This document shows, piece after piece, positions 36,293-48,142 of a stretch of 64,000 nucleotides of DNA (the first letter of the stretch is position 1; the number at the start of each line of letters is the position of its first letter). The DNA comes from Seriola aureovittata. Lineage: Eukaryota > Chordata > Actinopteri > Carangiformes > Carangidae. Both the position numbers and the translations under genes were made by a program. The notes beneath the pieces were generated by a model. That model saw only the letters and a list, made by a program, of their open reading frames with translations. It did no database searches and had not been told where the DNA came from. Location of the stretch: positions 479,759 through 543,758 of the forward strand of contig NC_079385.1 of the NCBI RefSeq assembly GCF_021018895.1, written 5' to 3'.

Positions 36293-36482
36293 GTTCACAT
36301 AAAAAACGAATGAAACGAAACTATATTTCAACAGTCTCACACAGAGAAGAATTTCCCTCACAGTTTTAGAGCCTGGAGTGCTGCCAATTTAGTGCATTGT
36401 CACTAGATTTAGAGACACCTCTTGTTACAGGCAGTCTACCGAGCCGCTCTGGTTTCCCGGCTGCACAGGAACTGCAGGGAAG
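36293..36482 (+). repeat. Repeat X, copy 2
   Basis: Direct copy of 34,807-34,991. Here it is not joined to the LTR-like repeat. Confidence 0.7.
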
Positions 36483-37367
36483 TGGTGGAGCACTTCCAAT
36501 ACACTGTGCATCGCCTTCATAACAGCAACATTATTCAGTAATATTTCTTGACATATGCACTCATGATTATATTTATGCATCATATACTAATATAATGTTG
36601 AAGTTGATTCATTCTGGTATCTAAACTTTGAGGTAATAGAGGATTTCTTTACCTGAATTCCAGCTTCAGGTTTTTTGCTTCTATTTGCAAGTGCGCCAGA
36701 TCAGATAATGGGAGTGCTGCATTAAAACTCTCTTGATATAATATGGATGAATGATTTCATGTAATCTTGTGAGGGGATTGTCCAGGGCCTGGGGTGGTGG
36801 CAAAAAGTCATATCTAAATTGTAATCATCTATCTACTTCTTATGCACTCATGTATTAAGTATTTCAGTATATACTCATGTATTTTTGTCAACATCTGTGG
36901 AAAACATTAGTAGGAATGTGACTGAGAATGAAATGAGCTGATGACCTGAACTCATGTCAACATGATGGGGACAAGAGTTCTGGGAGAGGGGCCAGAATTT
37001 TGCTAAACAGAGATACAGGAAAGGGAGATTGGTTTCTCAAAACTTAGTGCATAATTGTATTCACAAGGGATGTGAGGCTGTTTGTACTGCTCCATAAAGG
37101 TAGGATTGAGGGAGTTGGTTTTTGCAGCTATCTGCAGATATTTCGTCTGCCACCGAGCACTTGGGTTCAAATAAAATATACTCTGAACTAGCAAGACTGT
37201 CTCAAGAAAATCCTTCAGCTACAACATAATCTACTTTCATTATATGTATCATTATTACTAAAGGAGGCAGAGGAATAACTAAACATAAGACAAACCGAGC
37301 AGAGAAAGCAGGAGAGAGAGAAGTCATCGCTAACTGCTAAAGAGGCTAGCAGATCTGAGTAGCATGT
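36483..37367. other. Unassigned stretch before the ERV LTR
   Basis: AT-rich, with no recognised content. Confidence 0.35.
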
Positions 37368-37766
37368 TGTTGGAAAAATTGTGATACTTTATGATAAACA
37401 TAACCATCTTAAAGGGAAACTGTATTAATTTGAATAGAACTTTTTATTATTGTTTTTACTTTTAAGACAGGAGTTGTCAGAGAGGAGCGCAGTGACCTTC
37501 GCTGTTCCACCTAGCCACTACACCCAAACATTAGCTATGATAAGGCATGAATTGAGTCTCTATTGTGTCTGTCTCATTTCAGCAAAAATGTGAGGTCACT
37601 CTCATATATTCTGTGTATAAATTCTGTTTGAATCTTGCATTCTTTGAACATTTGCACTGCGAGCTCTTGTGTGTAACTTGTTCCCTTGCTGCAAGAATAA
37701 ATATCCTACTCTTGTGAATTTTCAGATGGTGTTCCTGAGTTTATTTGATAATTTAACAATTTAACA
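37368..37766 (+). repeat. 5' LTR of the endogenous retrovirus
   Basis: Begins TGTTGGAAAAATTG and ends TTTAACA just before a primer-binding site, with gag downstream. It is homologous to the solo LTR at 35,702. It carries GAATAAATATCC (polyadenylation-type signal) near 37,696. No downstream 3' LTR of this family is seen in the window. Confidence 0.85.
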
Positions 37767-37769
37767 ACT

Positions 37770-37786
37770 TGGTCCTTCGAGCCGGA
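37770..37786 (+). other. Primer-binding site, tRNA-Tyr type
   Basis: TGGTCCTTCGAGCCGGA is complementary to the 3' end of a vertebrate tRNA-Tyr (…TCCGGCTCGAAGGA plus CCA). It begins three bases after the LTR, as in retroviruses. The tRNA match is from memory. Confidence 0.75.
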
Positions 37787-38411
37787 TCTCAACACCCTCT
37801 CCTACTGTCCAGGACAGGACCTGAACCGTGCGAGGGGGAGTCTGGGACTCCTGAACTAAAGCCCTCCAGCATAAAAAAATTGCTGTTAAAAAGAGGCCAG
37901 GGTCTACTGGACTGTGGGAAGGTGACGAGATCCACGAACAGAGAGAAACCAGGACATCTGAATCATAAGGTAGGAGAGTCAAGTTAAAGACTATAAAATA
38001 GGTAAAGTCAAGTAATGACTATAACATAGTTAAAATTGTGCTGTGAAAAGGGTCCGGGACCCTATTAGTCCAAAGTCTGTGTGAGAAGACTACAGGAATA
38101 AATAACTCTGTGCCGCACGTTAAAATTGTGAGAGAAGGCCTAAAATAGTTCAGGGAACTATGAAACATAAAACGGGGTTTACTAATAATTTTCAAAAAAG
38201 GAAAAAAAAATAGGGAAAAAAAGTTGCAATGGGGAATTGATAGAATATTTTCTGAAAGTGTGGTGTCTTGATGAGTAACAGAGAGGGGAAACCTCACGGT
38301 GTCAACTCTCTGGCCATGGAAACCTAACGGTGATAACTGAAGCGGTACTCATCAAACAGGACCAGCTGCTTGGGTGAACTCCATACAAATTGGTTGGCCA
38401 CAGATAAGAAA

Positions 38412-39932
38412 ATGGGGAATTGCAGTAGTTGCTGCTTCAAAGAAAACAATGGTCCAGTCACTGGAGATGTAAAATTAATGTTCACAAGGGACCAGGATAA
38501 CATAAAATTCTTAAAAAAGTGGGAAAAGAAGTATGGATTTTCAGGAAAACTAGTAACAAGTGACTGTCAGGAGTTAGTGAAGAGAACAGAAGAAAAGACA
38601 AAGGGGAAGCCTACAAAGAGTAAAAATGAGGGTCTTATACAAGCAAGACACTGGTTAGCAGAAGCAAGGAAAAGGCAAGAAGGAATAAAAAAGGGTAAAG
38701 AAGGTAAAAAGACAGAGGCAAAGACTGAAGTAATGGCTTTGACCGACAGAGAAGATGACAATGTAGTAGTGAGAAGCCACAGAACAGACATTCCATTGGG
38801 ACCAATGCCAGATCCTCCACCCTACCCAGACCATAGGCAGACGCGATCTGCAGAATACCCTGACTTAAGACAGTTAGTACAGACAAGTCCAACAGCTCCT
38901 CCACCACCAGCAGCCGCACCCACAGTTACCCCATTAAAAATGCAGAAAATGGATGAAGGGAGAGATTTAAGATCAGGAAAAGTAGGGTCTGTCTGGAAAA
39001 TTATAAACCAAAATAAAAGTCCACGAACTTATCAAATAGAAGAGACAGAAATACTCCCACTAATCGAAGTGCCAAATCCACATGGGAATGATGCACATCC
39101 AACAATGTTTGTATACAGACCCTGGACTAATGATGATGTAGCACAGGCAACTGAAGGCATACCATATCCAAAAACAAAATCAGGCGAATTCCGAACCCAG
39201 ATACAAAATCTATATGCAAGTTACAGATGTAATGGAGTAGAACTTGAAAGGGCGATAAGAAAAGTGGTGGGACCAGACTGTTGTTTGATCAGCGGAGATT
39301 GGAACCCAAATGCGGAAAACGGTACTCTGTTGCTGCATGACTCAGCCAACTTGAGAGTGAGAATAAATGATTTAATGCAGAGAATTGTGACTAAATATCA
39401 AGCAAGAGCAGATTGGACTGAGGTGAATAGATGTGTTCAAAAAGAGGATGAGGACATAGAGCATTACTATTCTAGACTTAAAGACATCTTTGACACACAT
39501 AGTGGAGTTACTCCACCTACAAGCATGGCTAATGACAGTCCATATGAACAACAGCTCAAAAATGCTCTCCTCAGTGGAGTCCAACCTCAAATCAGTAGCT
39601 TCGTGATGAAATACATGACAGATTATCGTACTGGACGCTTGACTAGTGTTGTAGAACATTGTGAACATGCAGAAAGCCATTTTAAGAATAAGAAAAAGCA
39701 AAAAAGGGGACAAGCTTTTGTGTTTATTGATGAGGGAGGAGAGGCTGTGTACTTTTGGACAGAACGAGGAAGGGGGCGGAGCTGGGGAGGAGGGCGTGGA
39801 CGGCCACAGGGTGACGGGGACGCCTGTTACGTCTGTGGTAGGCAGGGCCACTGGGCACGTAGCTGCAAAGAAAGAAAAGACCGACCCCGAGGAGGGGGGG
39901 GGGGGGGGGTGACGACTGGACAGCATGACTAG
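38412..39932 (+). CDS. gag: ERV Gag polyprotein (intact ORF)
   Basis: The frame is open from 38,370. The ATG at 38,412 is preferred because it gives MGNCSSCC, an N-myristoylation-type start with cysteines, as in gammaretrovirus-like matrix proteins. About 506 residues follow. A PPPY late-domain motif lies near residue 135, in a proline-rich linker. A capsid-like region follows, then an Arg/Gly-rich tail with one zinc knuckle, CYVCGRQGHWARSC (C-x2-C-x4-H-x4-C), near 39,826. It ends at a UAG in the context GAC-TAG, like the readthrough stop of gamma-type retroviruses. A 16-G run lies at 39,894-39,909, just before the stop. The ORF is intact, but the pol region is not complete here. Confidence 0.88.
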   Translation: MGNCSSCCFKENNGPVTGDVKLMFTRDQDNIKFLKKWEKKYGFSGKLVTSDCQELVKRTEEKTKGKPTKSKNEGLIQARHWLAEARKRQEGIKKGKEGKKTEAKTEVMALTDREDDNVVVRSHRTDIPLGPMPDPPPYPDHRQTRSAEYPDLRQLVQTSPTAPPPPAAAPTVTPLKMQKMDEGRDLRSGKVGSVWKIINQNKSPRTYQIEETEILPLIEVPNPHGNDAHPTMFVYRPWTNDDVAQATEGIPYPKTKSGEFRTQIQNLYASYRCNGVELERAIRKVVGPDCCLISGDWNPNAENGTLLLHDSANLRVRINDLMQRIVTKYQARADWTEVNRCVQKEDEDIEHYYSRLKDIFDTHSGVTPPTSMANDSPYEQQLKNALLSGVQPQISSFVMKYMTDYRTGRLTSVVEHCEHAESHFKNKKKQKRGQAFVFIDEGGEAVYFWTERGRGRSWGGGRGRPQGDGDACYVCGRQGHWARSCKERKDRPRGGGGGGVTTGQHD

Positions 39933-40477
39933 AGGAAGGTCAGACAAAACTTGCAACTTACACAGAAACAGAGAGTGCAGGAGAAGACAGTGAAATACTG
40001 AACTTACAACATATTGATTTAATGTTAAATCAGGAAATAAAACCAGAAGTTACTCTAATAATTGGAGAAAGTGAAGTAACTTTTCTATGTGACACCGGAG
40101 CTTCACGATCTGTAGTACATCCTGATGATGTACCAGACATAATGAGATCCTCTGATGTCATCTATGTAAAATCAGCAAATGGAAAAGTTCATAAAGAAGT
40201 TTTATCACAAACAACACGGGTGACAGACCCGGAAACATATAAGCCAACACAGTATAAATTAGTCCTGTCTCACATCTGTCCAGTGAACCTATTTGGAAGA
40301 GACTTACTGGTAGAATTAGACATAGCAGTAGTACTCTGTGATGGTGGGTTAGTTGCACAGCGCATGGTTAAACGTGCAGAGACATTTGTTTTACAGAGTG
40401 TAAAACCACCACAGTACTGGTATAGCCTAGATCTAGCAGGTACAGGCCCAAGCTCAGTTACATCTCCTCTAACATAA
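39929..40477 (+). CDS. pro: ERV protease region
   Basis: The frame opens at 39,929, overlapping the Gag stop, and runs to a TAA at 40,475-40,477; the first ATG is at 40,022. LCDTGASRSVV, near 40,087-40,120, is the retropepsin active site (D-T/S-G). A second structural stretch, VNLFGRDLLVELD, matches the flap/C-terminal GRD-type motif. The frame is offset by one base from Gag, and its open window starts only at the Gag stop. Expression would therefore need readthrough plus a shift, or the copy carries a small indel. Reverse transcriptase does not follow; the sequence decays and meets LTR-like copy B. Confidence 0.8.
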   Translation, partial: LEEGQTKLATYTETESAGEDSEILNLQHIDLMLNQEIKPEVTLIIGESEVTFLCDTGASRSVVHPDDVPDIMRSSDVIYVKSANGKVHKEVLSQTTRVTDPETYKPTQYKLVLSHICPVNLFGRDLLVELDIAVVLCDGGLVAQRMVKRAETFVLQSVKPPQYWYSLDLAGTGPSSVTSPLT

Positions 40478-40912
40478 AAAGGAAAGCCAAAAAGATTGGG
40501 AAGATGTAAATAAAAATATCCAATACTCCCCCAGTCTGAGAGCATACAGCCAGAAATTGAACTGGGTAACCAATGCCAGATCTAACACACATTTAAATGA
40601 ATCAAAATCAAGAACATGAGAAATATATGTGTTAACAAAAAAAGAAGAACAGCTGTTAAAAGAAGTTCCATCAAAACAAACAAACAAGAGAAACACCAGG
40701 AACAGGAAATAAGACAATGCACTTACTGCACCACAGCAATAAAAGACCTATTAAGAAATAAAGGGTTTGTGTCCTCTGAAATGCTAGAGGGCTTTTAATT
40801 TGAAATGGTTACAAGTGCTTGTATTTAGATGTCATGACATGGGAGTGATGATAATAATGATAGAAAGAACATTTTGTGAGATATAACTTTATTTGAGTGG
40901 TCTGAGGCCCAG
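40478..40912. other. Decayed ERV downstream sequence
   Basis: A-rich sequence with short frames after the protease. No RT motifs are seen. The transition to LTR-like copy B lies somewhere between about 40,795 and 40,912. Confidence 0.35.
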
Positions 40913-41334
40913 TCGTATACATATTTTTTGAAATGTAGCTTTTTCCATGCATTGTGGCCATCCACATGCAGACAGGGAGAACAGATACATCACAAGCCAA
41001 AAAGGCTTGTGACATAATTGTTCTCTCTTCTGAGAGCGAAGTTCTTCTTAATTAAAACAAGACAGAATAATAGGATGAGACACATCCTATTCTGTTTTTA
41101 TACCAAACATGATGGAATATTGTGGTATTCTGGAAATGATAACATTTAGTATAATTACATTACAGAAATCAAAAGGTCAAAACATTGCTAAATTTGGCTG
41201 AATTATAGAAGCCAAAAGTGGAACTAAAGGAAGAGCTGTTTGGCTGAGCTGAGCCAGATGATCAGATTCACACTTAACAGCCTGAGTTCCCACCACTAAT
41301 GGACTAAACTAAGCGCTGAAAAGAGTTTGCAGCT
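40913..41334 (-). repeat. LTR-like repeat, copy B (inverted)
   Basis: Reverse complement of copy A (34,380-34,803). On the minus strand it reads from AGCTGCAAACTC through GGTATAAAAACAG to TATGTATACGA, then continues past copy A's break into CTCAAATAAAGTTATA, a polyadenylation-type signal. That supports a minus-strand LTR whose full extent may be about 40,800-41,342. Confidence 0.6.
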
Positions 41335-41342
41335 GTCGGCAC

Positions 41343-42180
41343 ATGAGACTGGTTAAGGCTGATTTCAGTTTCTTTGATTTATACACTGTGATCTCTCTGA
41401 ACAGACATTTCTCACTGTCTAAAGGCCAAAATCCAGATGGGAGAAGCTCTTTGTTCGAAAACAAAACAGCGAGTCTGCTTTGAGCAAGTGCTTTGAGCTA
41501 AATGATAATATAGCCGTGACAACATGCTCACAATGCTGGACTACCGCTTAGTTTAATATGTTGAGATATTTCTGGCGGAACCATAAATGTCAATACCTCT
41601 AAACTTAAGTGCTGATGAAAAGTCAGGGATCACCAATGTCAGTGCCGGGACATGAATAGACAAACTATTTATCTGACTTTCTTCAGTACATTTAAGTTTG
41701 GACTAAAGTAGCAGACAGGCTGACAATGCCATCTCTAGAGCCATGAATGGCTAAACCCAACTGCATACATCAAGCATTACAGAAAAAAAACAATATCCTA
41801 ATCTCTGTACATTACATGTTCCTTTACAGCTGCTTGTTTGACTTCCCTTTATCCAACCTAGCTCATGTTGTTCTGTTTCTGTCTGAATGCTCCTCAATCA
41901 AAAGCTCAATTTTCTCTTTGGACTCCTGCAAACAGCAGGTCACACCATGCCCTCCTCTCCTCGCAGTACCAGGAGGACGAGTGATCCACTCAGTCCTAGA
42001 CTCAACACAACACGTAGACAACTAACATGAAGCAGTAAGGAGCAAGAGAGAGAACGGACAGGAAGGTGAGTTTTGTAGTGAGTTTAGTATTTGTGTACTT
42101 TTGCTTTGCAGTTTTAAAACACCAAAGATGATTTGCCTAAATGGAAAAGGTATCTGAAACAATAACGAGTTGTTAGATAA
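41343..42180. other. Intergenic, no recognised content
   Basis: Lies between LTR-like copy B and the TTLL12 3' end. No recognised exon. Confidence 0.4.
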
Positions 42181-42184
42181 AAGC

Positions 42185-42417
42185 CTAGTTTATTCAAGTG
42201 TTTTTATTGCTTCTCATTTGTACAGAAGTGTTTTGGTTTTAATTACCAGAACTGAGTTAGAGGCAAACATGTTTCACAAGCTACACTCAATTTGAAAGTA
42301 GATGGTAAAATGAGAAAATGACATGAAGCAGTTACAGAGAAGATGAATAAGTGTATGTCTCTATGTATAAAATACAGAACTACAAACACACAGATCTTGG
42401 TGCTGATCTTGAGTTGA
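42185..42417 (-). other. TTLL12 3'UTR with polyadenylation signals
   Basis: Downstream of the stop on the minus strand are two AATAAA hexamers, at 42,203-42,208 and 42,189-42,194. The 3' end is probably close to 42,170-42,185. Confidence 0.65.
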
Positions 42418-42569
42418 TTATATGATCTGTGTGACTGGGCACTGCTCAGGCTGATCCAGGAACAGCGTCTGGAACATGTGGTTGTAGAAGGATGGGTGGT
42501 ACAGGCAGGCCCGAGTGCAGTCTGGGCTGAAGTTGACCTCCAAGATCTGAGGCTGCATGACGCGCTCAC
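42418..42569 (-). CDS. ttll12: TTLL12 last coding exon
   Basis: Encodes [17 protein letters not shown], then [18 protein letters not shown], ending VTQII-stop (TAA at 42,418-42,420). It contains the Asn/Glu metal-binding part of the ATP-grasp fold. The acceptor lies at 42,570-42,571. The first codon is completed by the previous exon. Confidence 0.93.
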
Positions 42570-42689
42570 CTGACCGGGAGTCAGAACACACACTGATTAG
42601 AAATGGTCCGGTTGATTATACCAGTACACAAGAGTTATAACAGGTGTTACTGTGCTATAGACTTCCACAGGTGACAGTACTGTGTGTGT

Positions 42690-42737
<48 letters not shown>

Positions 42738-45700
42738 GTGTGTGTGTGTGTGTGTGTGGTGTGTGTGTGTGTGTGTTTGTGTGTGTGTATAAAAATACTA
42801 TAGACAGTGAACAAATTAGACAGAGTAGAAATAATATGTTCTTTATTAGACAGTAAACAAAACAGTCATAATCTAATTAAACAGTACACACCTAAATTAT
42901 GCTGTAATTAGAAACAGCATATAATGATGTATTAGATCCAAAATAAACAATACTCAGACACTATTACACCAACTTATACAATAATTAGAAAGAACATAGG
43001 GGACCCTAATATACCATTAGACATTAAATCAAATACAGAGTCGTATCAGATCCAAAATATGCTACAGACTCTATTCTGCAAATGATGGTGTAATAGACAT
43101 TTACTGCTACCAACATGGGCCTTTGAAGCTTAATGAGACAACTCAGGCTGTAATTAGACAACTGTGATGTCATATTATATCAGAAATAGTCTTTATAATA
43201 ATAACTCAAAACACAGCGCTCAGAGGACAATACGTTTAGACACAATACCCACCAAACTGTATAGGATGTATTTCCCACTGTTAGCCATGTTATTTTAGCA
43301 ATTTTTAACACTTATTTGTCCCAGACTGTTTTTAACATGCTGTCATTCACCCTCTCCTAAAAAAGCCTAATCTAGAACCTTTGTCCTTAAACAATTACAG
43401 ACCCATCTCCAAATTCTTTTTTTCCAAGGTTCTTAAGAAAGTAGTCTCATCTCAATTGACATTCTTTAATAATCTTTTTAATAGTTTCCAATCTGGTTTT
43501 AGAGCGCACCATAGTAGAGACAGCCCTTGTTAAGGTTACAAATTACTTATTGTGGGCTGCTGACAATGGTTTTTACTTGATTTTAGTTCTTTTAGATTTA
43601 AGTGCTGCATTTGACACGTTTTCAATTTACATGCTTCCTCTTCCATCAGCTCTCTCAGCACAAATCTTGGTGACCTCTCTAATTATATTAAGCCAGCTAC
43701 TAGGAATCTAGGCATAATATTTGATGCCAACTTGGCTTGATTATTGCAACGCACCTTATTCAGGTATCAGCCAGGCCTCCATCCACCGCCTTCAGCTCAC
43801 ACAAAATGCTGATGCTTTTCTGATTACTGGAACTAACCAGTTCAATCACATAACTACTTGCCTCCCTTCATTGGCTCGCTGTTAGATTTCGGATTCGTAA
43901 TGTCTGATTTGTGTTTTATTTCTATTGTTATATCTGTTGCTTCACTTGTCATAATCAATGAAGGCCTAGAAAAGGCGTTAGAGCTTGATGGATGGTTTTA
44001 CAATGTGAAACTTTCTTTCTTACAGCAGCAGATCATGAGCCTTGACTGGCTGAAGGGCAGGTACAATTTTTTCTAACTCTTTATCACTGACAATCACGCT
44101 CATTTTAGAGGCTTGAGTGCTTTAGGCTGTGGGTTAATGTTAATTAAGAATGGCGCAGCACCTGAAGGACTAAAATACAAAAGATCAAACGCCAAAGAGA
44201 CGAGTATGAGAACAGACTCAAAGTGTCAGAGTTTGAGAAGGATGGCCCTGGGATCAGTGGGTTGATTGATGATCCTCAACATTCACCATAGTAAACTCAG
44301 GTGTTTTTTTTATGGCAATGGCATGTTCTTGCCCCAGGTCACAAAAAGTAATATGAATTCCCCTCAAAGCATCAGCAGAGAACTCAAATTTGAAGGTATT
44401 TACACCACTAAAAGAGATCTTTACTAGACCCCAGGACAATTACACTTGATCCAAAACCCGAACAGACCCAATTACAGTCACATGTCAGGTCTCTGATACT
44501 GAACGGACTGGATGGTTGAACAAACAAGGGTGGTTGAAGCACACCTTCCAGATCAGAGCTAATTTTGCTGGACTAGCGCTAGTTTTGCAGTAGTTGAAAT
44601 GCTTGATGTAGTCCAAGATCTGGAGTATGAAGCAGCTTCAGTAAAAAAGTAATGCATGACTCCTGTATCTGCTGGCCTTTAAAGGTCCAAGGTCAGTCAC
44701 AGGTCACCATAGTTCACTGTTTATCTCTACCCTAGGGAGTGTGAAGGTGCTCCAGTCCCACCTGCCTTACAGTCCCAGGGACAGAAGAATCGTCCTTATT
44801 AAGACAAACGGCAAGGTAGATTCTCAGTGTGACTTAGGTAAGAGATCATGTCCAGATTTAGGTAAAGCATTCATGGATCTTTCTTCACCCTGCTGATGTA
44901 TTAAGTTTAGAACATATATGCTCACCATTTTCCCCAGTGCTCCACTTCAGCATGAGGTCTACAGCGTATATAGCCCGGGACGATGGATAGGCACAGATAC
45001 CATATGGAGCAGGTCGAGATGAGGCTGCCTGGAAGAGCTCCTTGAATGCTTTGAACAACTTTTCCTATAGGAAGCAAGGCAAAAAAGTGAGAGATGGGAA
45101 AGGATGGGAGAAGAAAAGGGAACACCAGAAACACCACACTGAGCGATTTACACCAGATTTTGCTCATCCTGAGAACCAACAGGAGGATTATGACCCTAAC
45201 TTTAAACTTTATAGAGAAGTTAATGATTTGGTATTCCAAGAGCTAGTTAGAGCTCTGTTTTTAATAAGCTGAGTTAAAAGGCAGCTAATATTGAACCTAC
45301 TGTATGGTCCTACAGTTTAAATGTGGATTAAGTTTTCAATTCTCCCTGGAAAACTTCCTGCAGATGAAGAAGGGCTAAACATTGACACTTACCTCCACTT
45401 CCTTCCATGGATGCTGTGGGTACTGCTTCTGAAACATAGGGATGAACTCATCATAGTGAACCTAGAAACAGAGGAACAGAGACTTAGTTAACACCTTAAT
45501 AAATACTAACTTAATCTTTGTTGTTTGTAACTTGTTGTCACATACCTGCTTCAACTCTACACCCTCTGCATAGTTCATGACAGTGAAGTGCTTTTGGTAA
45601 TCATCGAGACGCTCCAGGGAGAAAGGTCTAGATAGAAAAAACCAAGATCAGGCCCGAACAGGAGAAAAAGGTACATACTCTGAATACAGATAATCTATAT

Positions 45701-47630
45701 CATTACTGCCACATATCATGCTGCATGCATGACATCAAAAACATCTTTATAGCCACACAAGCGGCATGGTTCTACGAATGCTTGTTGGTCGGTTGGTCAG
45801 TCAATTGCTTTGGTCCAGACTCAAATATCTTGCCAACTAGTTGATGGATTGCCATAAAATCTGGTGCTGAAATACATGGCTCCCAGGGGATAAATCCTTA
45901 GGACCCTCTTCTAGTAACATCATGACTTCAAAATCATAATTAACTTTCTTCTTCCTATTTTTTTTACAGTGAGTGTTACTGCCTCACAGTGTGGCTGCTG
46001 GTTTCTAAAACCTCAGATCCAGGACATCGATCGTGGCTTGGATCAACGATATTTAAGAAGTTCTTTTTATGATGTCTAAAAAAATTATACTTATGGAACT
46101 TGAACTGATAGGGGGCCAAATAGCAGCCTCTGACCACTTCTTGGTAGATTACAGGTCACAAAAATGACTAAGCCAGCAACCACTGAAGATATGGGGCAAA
46201 TAGACCTACATCCTTATCTGTCATGTGTCTATTCCAAAGTGGAACTATACTATACACCGATCAGCCACAACATTAAACCAGCTAACTGGCTGGCTGTTGT
46301 GGCTGATGATATAAGCTCAGCATTTTTATAAGTCTACATGCCAATAATTGTGTACCAATCAGGCACAACATTAAAACAGGTGACTGGTTTTAATGTTGTG
46401 GCTCCTTGGTGTATATGAAGATGAATCTTTATCAGTACTTTGTTGATTCCGTGAGTCAAGGTGGAACTAAAACAACCAGTAACCAACTGGTTTAACACCC
46501 ACAACTAACAAGGAGTGCTTTAGAACTGGTACTGTTAATATGTAAACATACGTGTATGTATCTGTATGTGTGTTGTACCTGTTAGCAAAGCGCAGCCAGA
46601 AGACATTGTAGGCATAAAGACACAGAGGCTGCACAGAACGCAACATCAGCATGTAGCGAATGTCAAACTTCACCATCCCCACCTCCTCTCTGCTGAACAA
46701 CACCGGATCCTCCAGGTACTTACACACAACCTGGGAAACAAAGACACACATAAAGACATACACAGGACACACAAAGACAGGGACACACACACAGACATAC
46801 ACAGACATACAACGAAACACATTAAGACACAAACAAAGACAAAGTTATAAGCAAAAACATAGTGAAACCTTGTAAAGAAAAGGAAAAGACTCACTGACCT
46901 AATACAACATTGAATCTTTTTATGAAAATATGTAGCAATAGTAACCACAATGATAGATATGTAAATTCATAAAAAGAAGTAGAGTCAAACAGCAAAGACA
47001 TGCATCCATGAATGAGCCACTCTGAAGTGGCCAGCATCACACACACTGAACCACAGCAAAAAAACTACACATTCAAGAGCGCTGTGGTGGAATTTTACAA
47101 CACTCAGTTAGGAAGTAAATAAGTACAAATACGAAACTACTATACAAGAGTAATAATAAGAAATACAGAGTAACTGAAGAAAGAGACAAAGAGTAAAGAA
47201 ATATACAAGGTAGGATCACAGTATGGACATAAGTGCAAAGATAAAACTTGAATCTCCTCCTCCTGGTTGTTTCCTCCTCCAACCAGCTAGGTATCAGGGA
47301 ATATGGTCACAATCTCTCCCTTCTAAGTTACAGTGTTGAATAATGGCAAGAAGTGCTTTTACAGAACATTATGATGTCACAGTGAAGTTGACCTTTGACC
47401 TTCTGGATATAAAATATTATCACTTAATTTTGTACTTTATAGACATTTGAATTGTGTAATTATTAGGGTATGAATTTTTGAGTTATGGCCAAAAAGATTT
47501 GTGAGGTCACTGTGACCTTGACCTTTGACCACCAAAATCCAATCAGTTCATCTTTGAGTTCCCTCAAGGTGTTGCAGAGAAGTGAAGTGTATACATTTAT
47601 TGGGAATATACAGCACATATTCCCAATAAT

Positions 47631-47681
<51 letters not shown>

Positions 47682-48061
47682 TTATGGAGGAAAGAAAAGA
47701 AGGAGGCATGGAGGCATGGTCAGGATGTTTGTGTGAACAATTCTGGGTGCCATCAAAACTGTCTAACTGTCAAAAAGAAGCAGCTATGTGTTCAAGGACA
47801 AGGACCCCTTAGATTGTACCATACAGTACCAGATAAGGAGTGTACACGTGAAGACAGATTCATGTCCAAGGTTATACAAAGCCAGATCAACAAAGTACAA
47901 AACCAGGTTATACAAAGTACAGAATATGATTTTTCTATTACAGTACCTTTGGTGTACTCTCTCTCTGCCTGATTATGTAGTCAAGGTTGTTGGTGATGTG
48001 TGTGTCCAGTCCACGGGCCAAGTTCCAGGGCTTACAGATCCAGTGGTTATCTTCTCCACTG

Positions 48062-48142
<81 letters not shown>

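Noticed and set aside
41747..42025. A short gene between the ERV and TTLL12
   Set aside because: A 92-codon frame without any recognised motif, in AT-rich intergenic sequence, with no splice-site support.
46566..46875. Plus-strand ORFs over 46.6-46.9 kb
   Set aside because: They overlap the TTLL12 exon on the opposite strand and a CA-rich tract; they are shadow frames.
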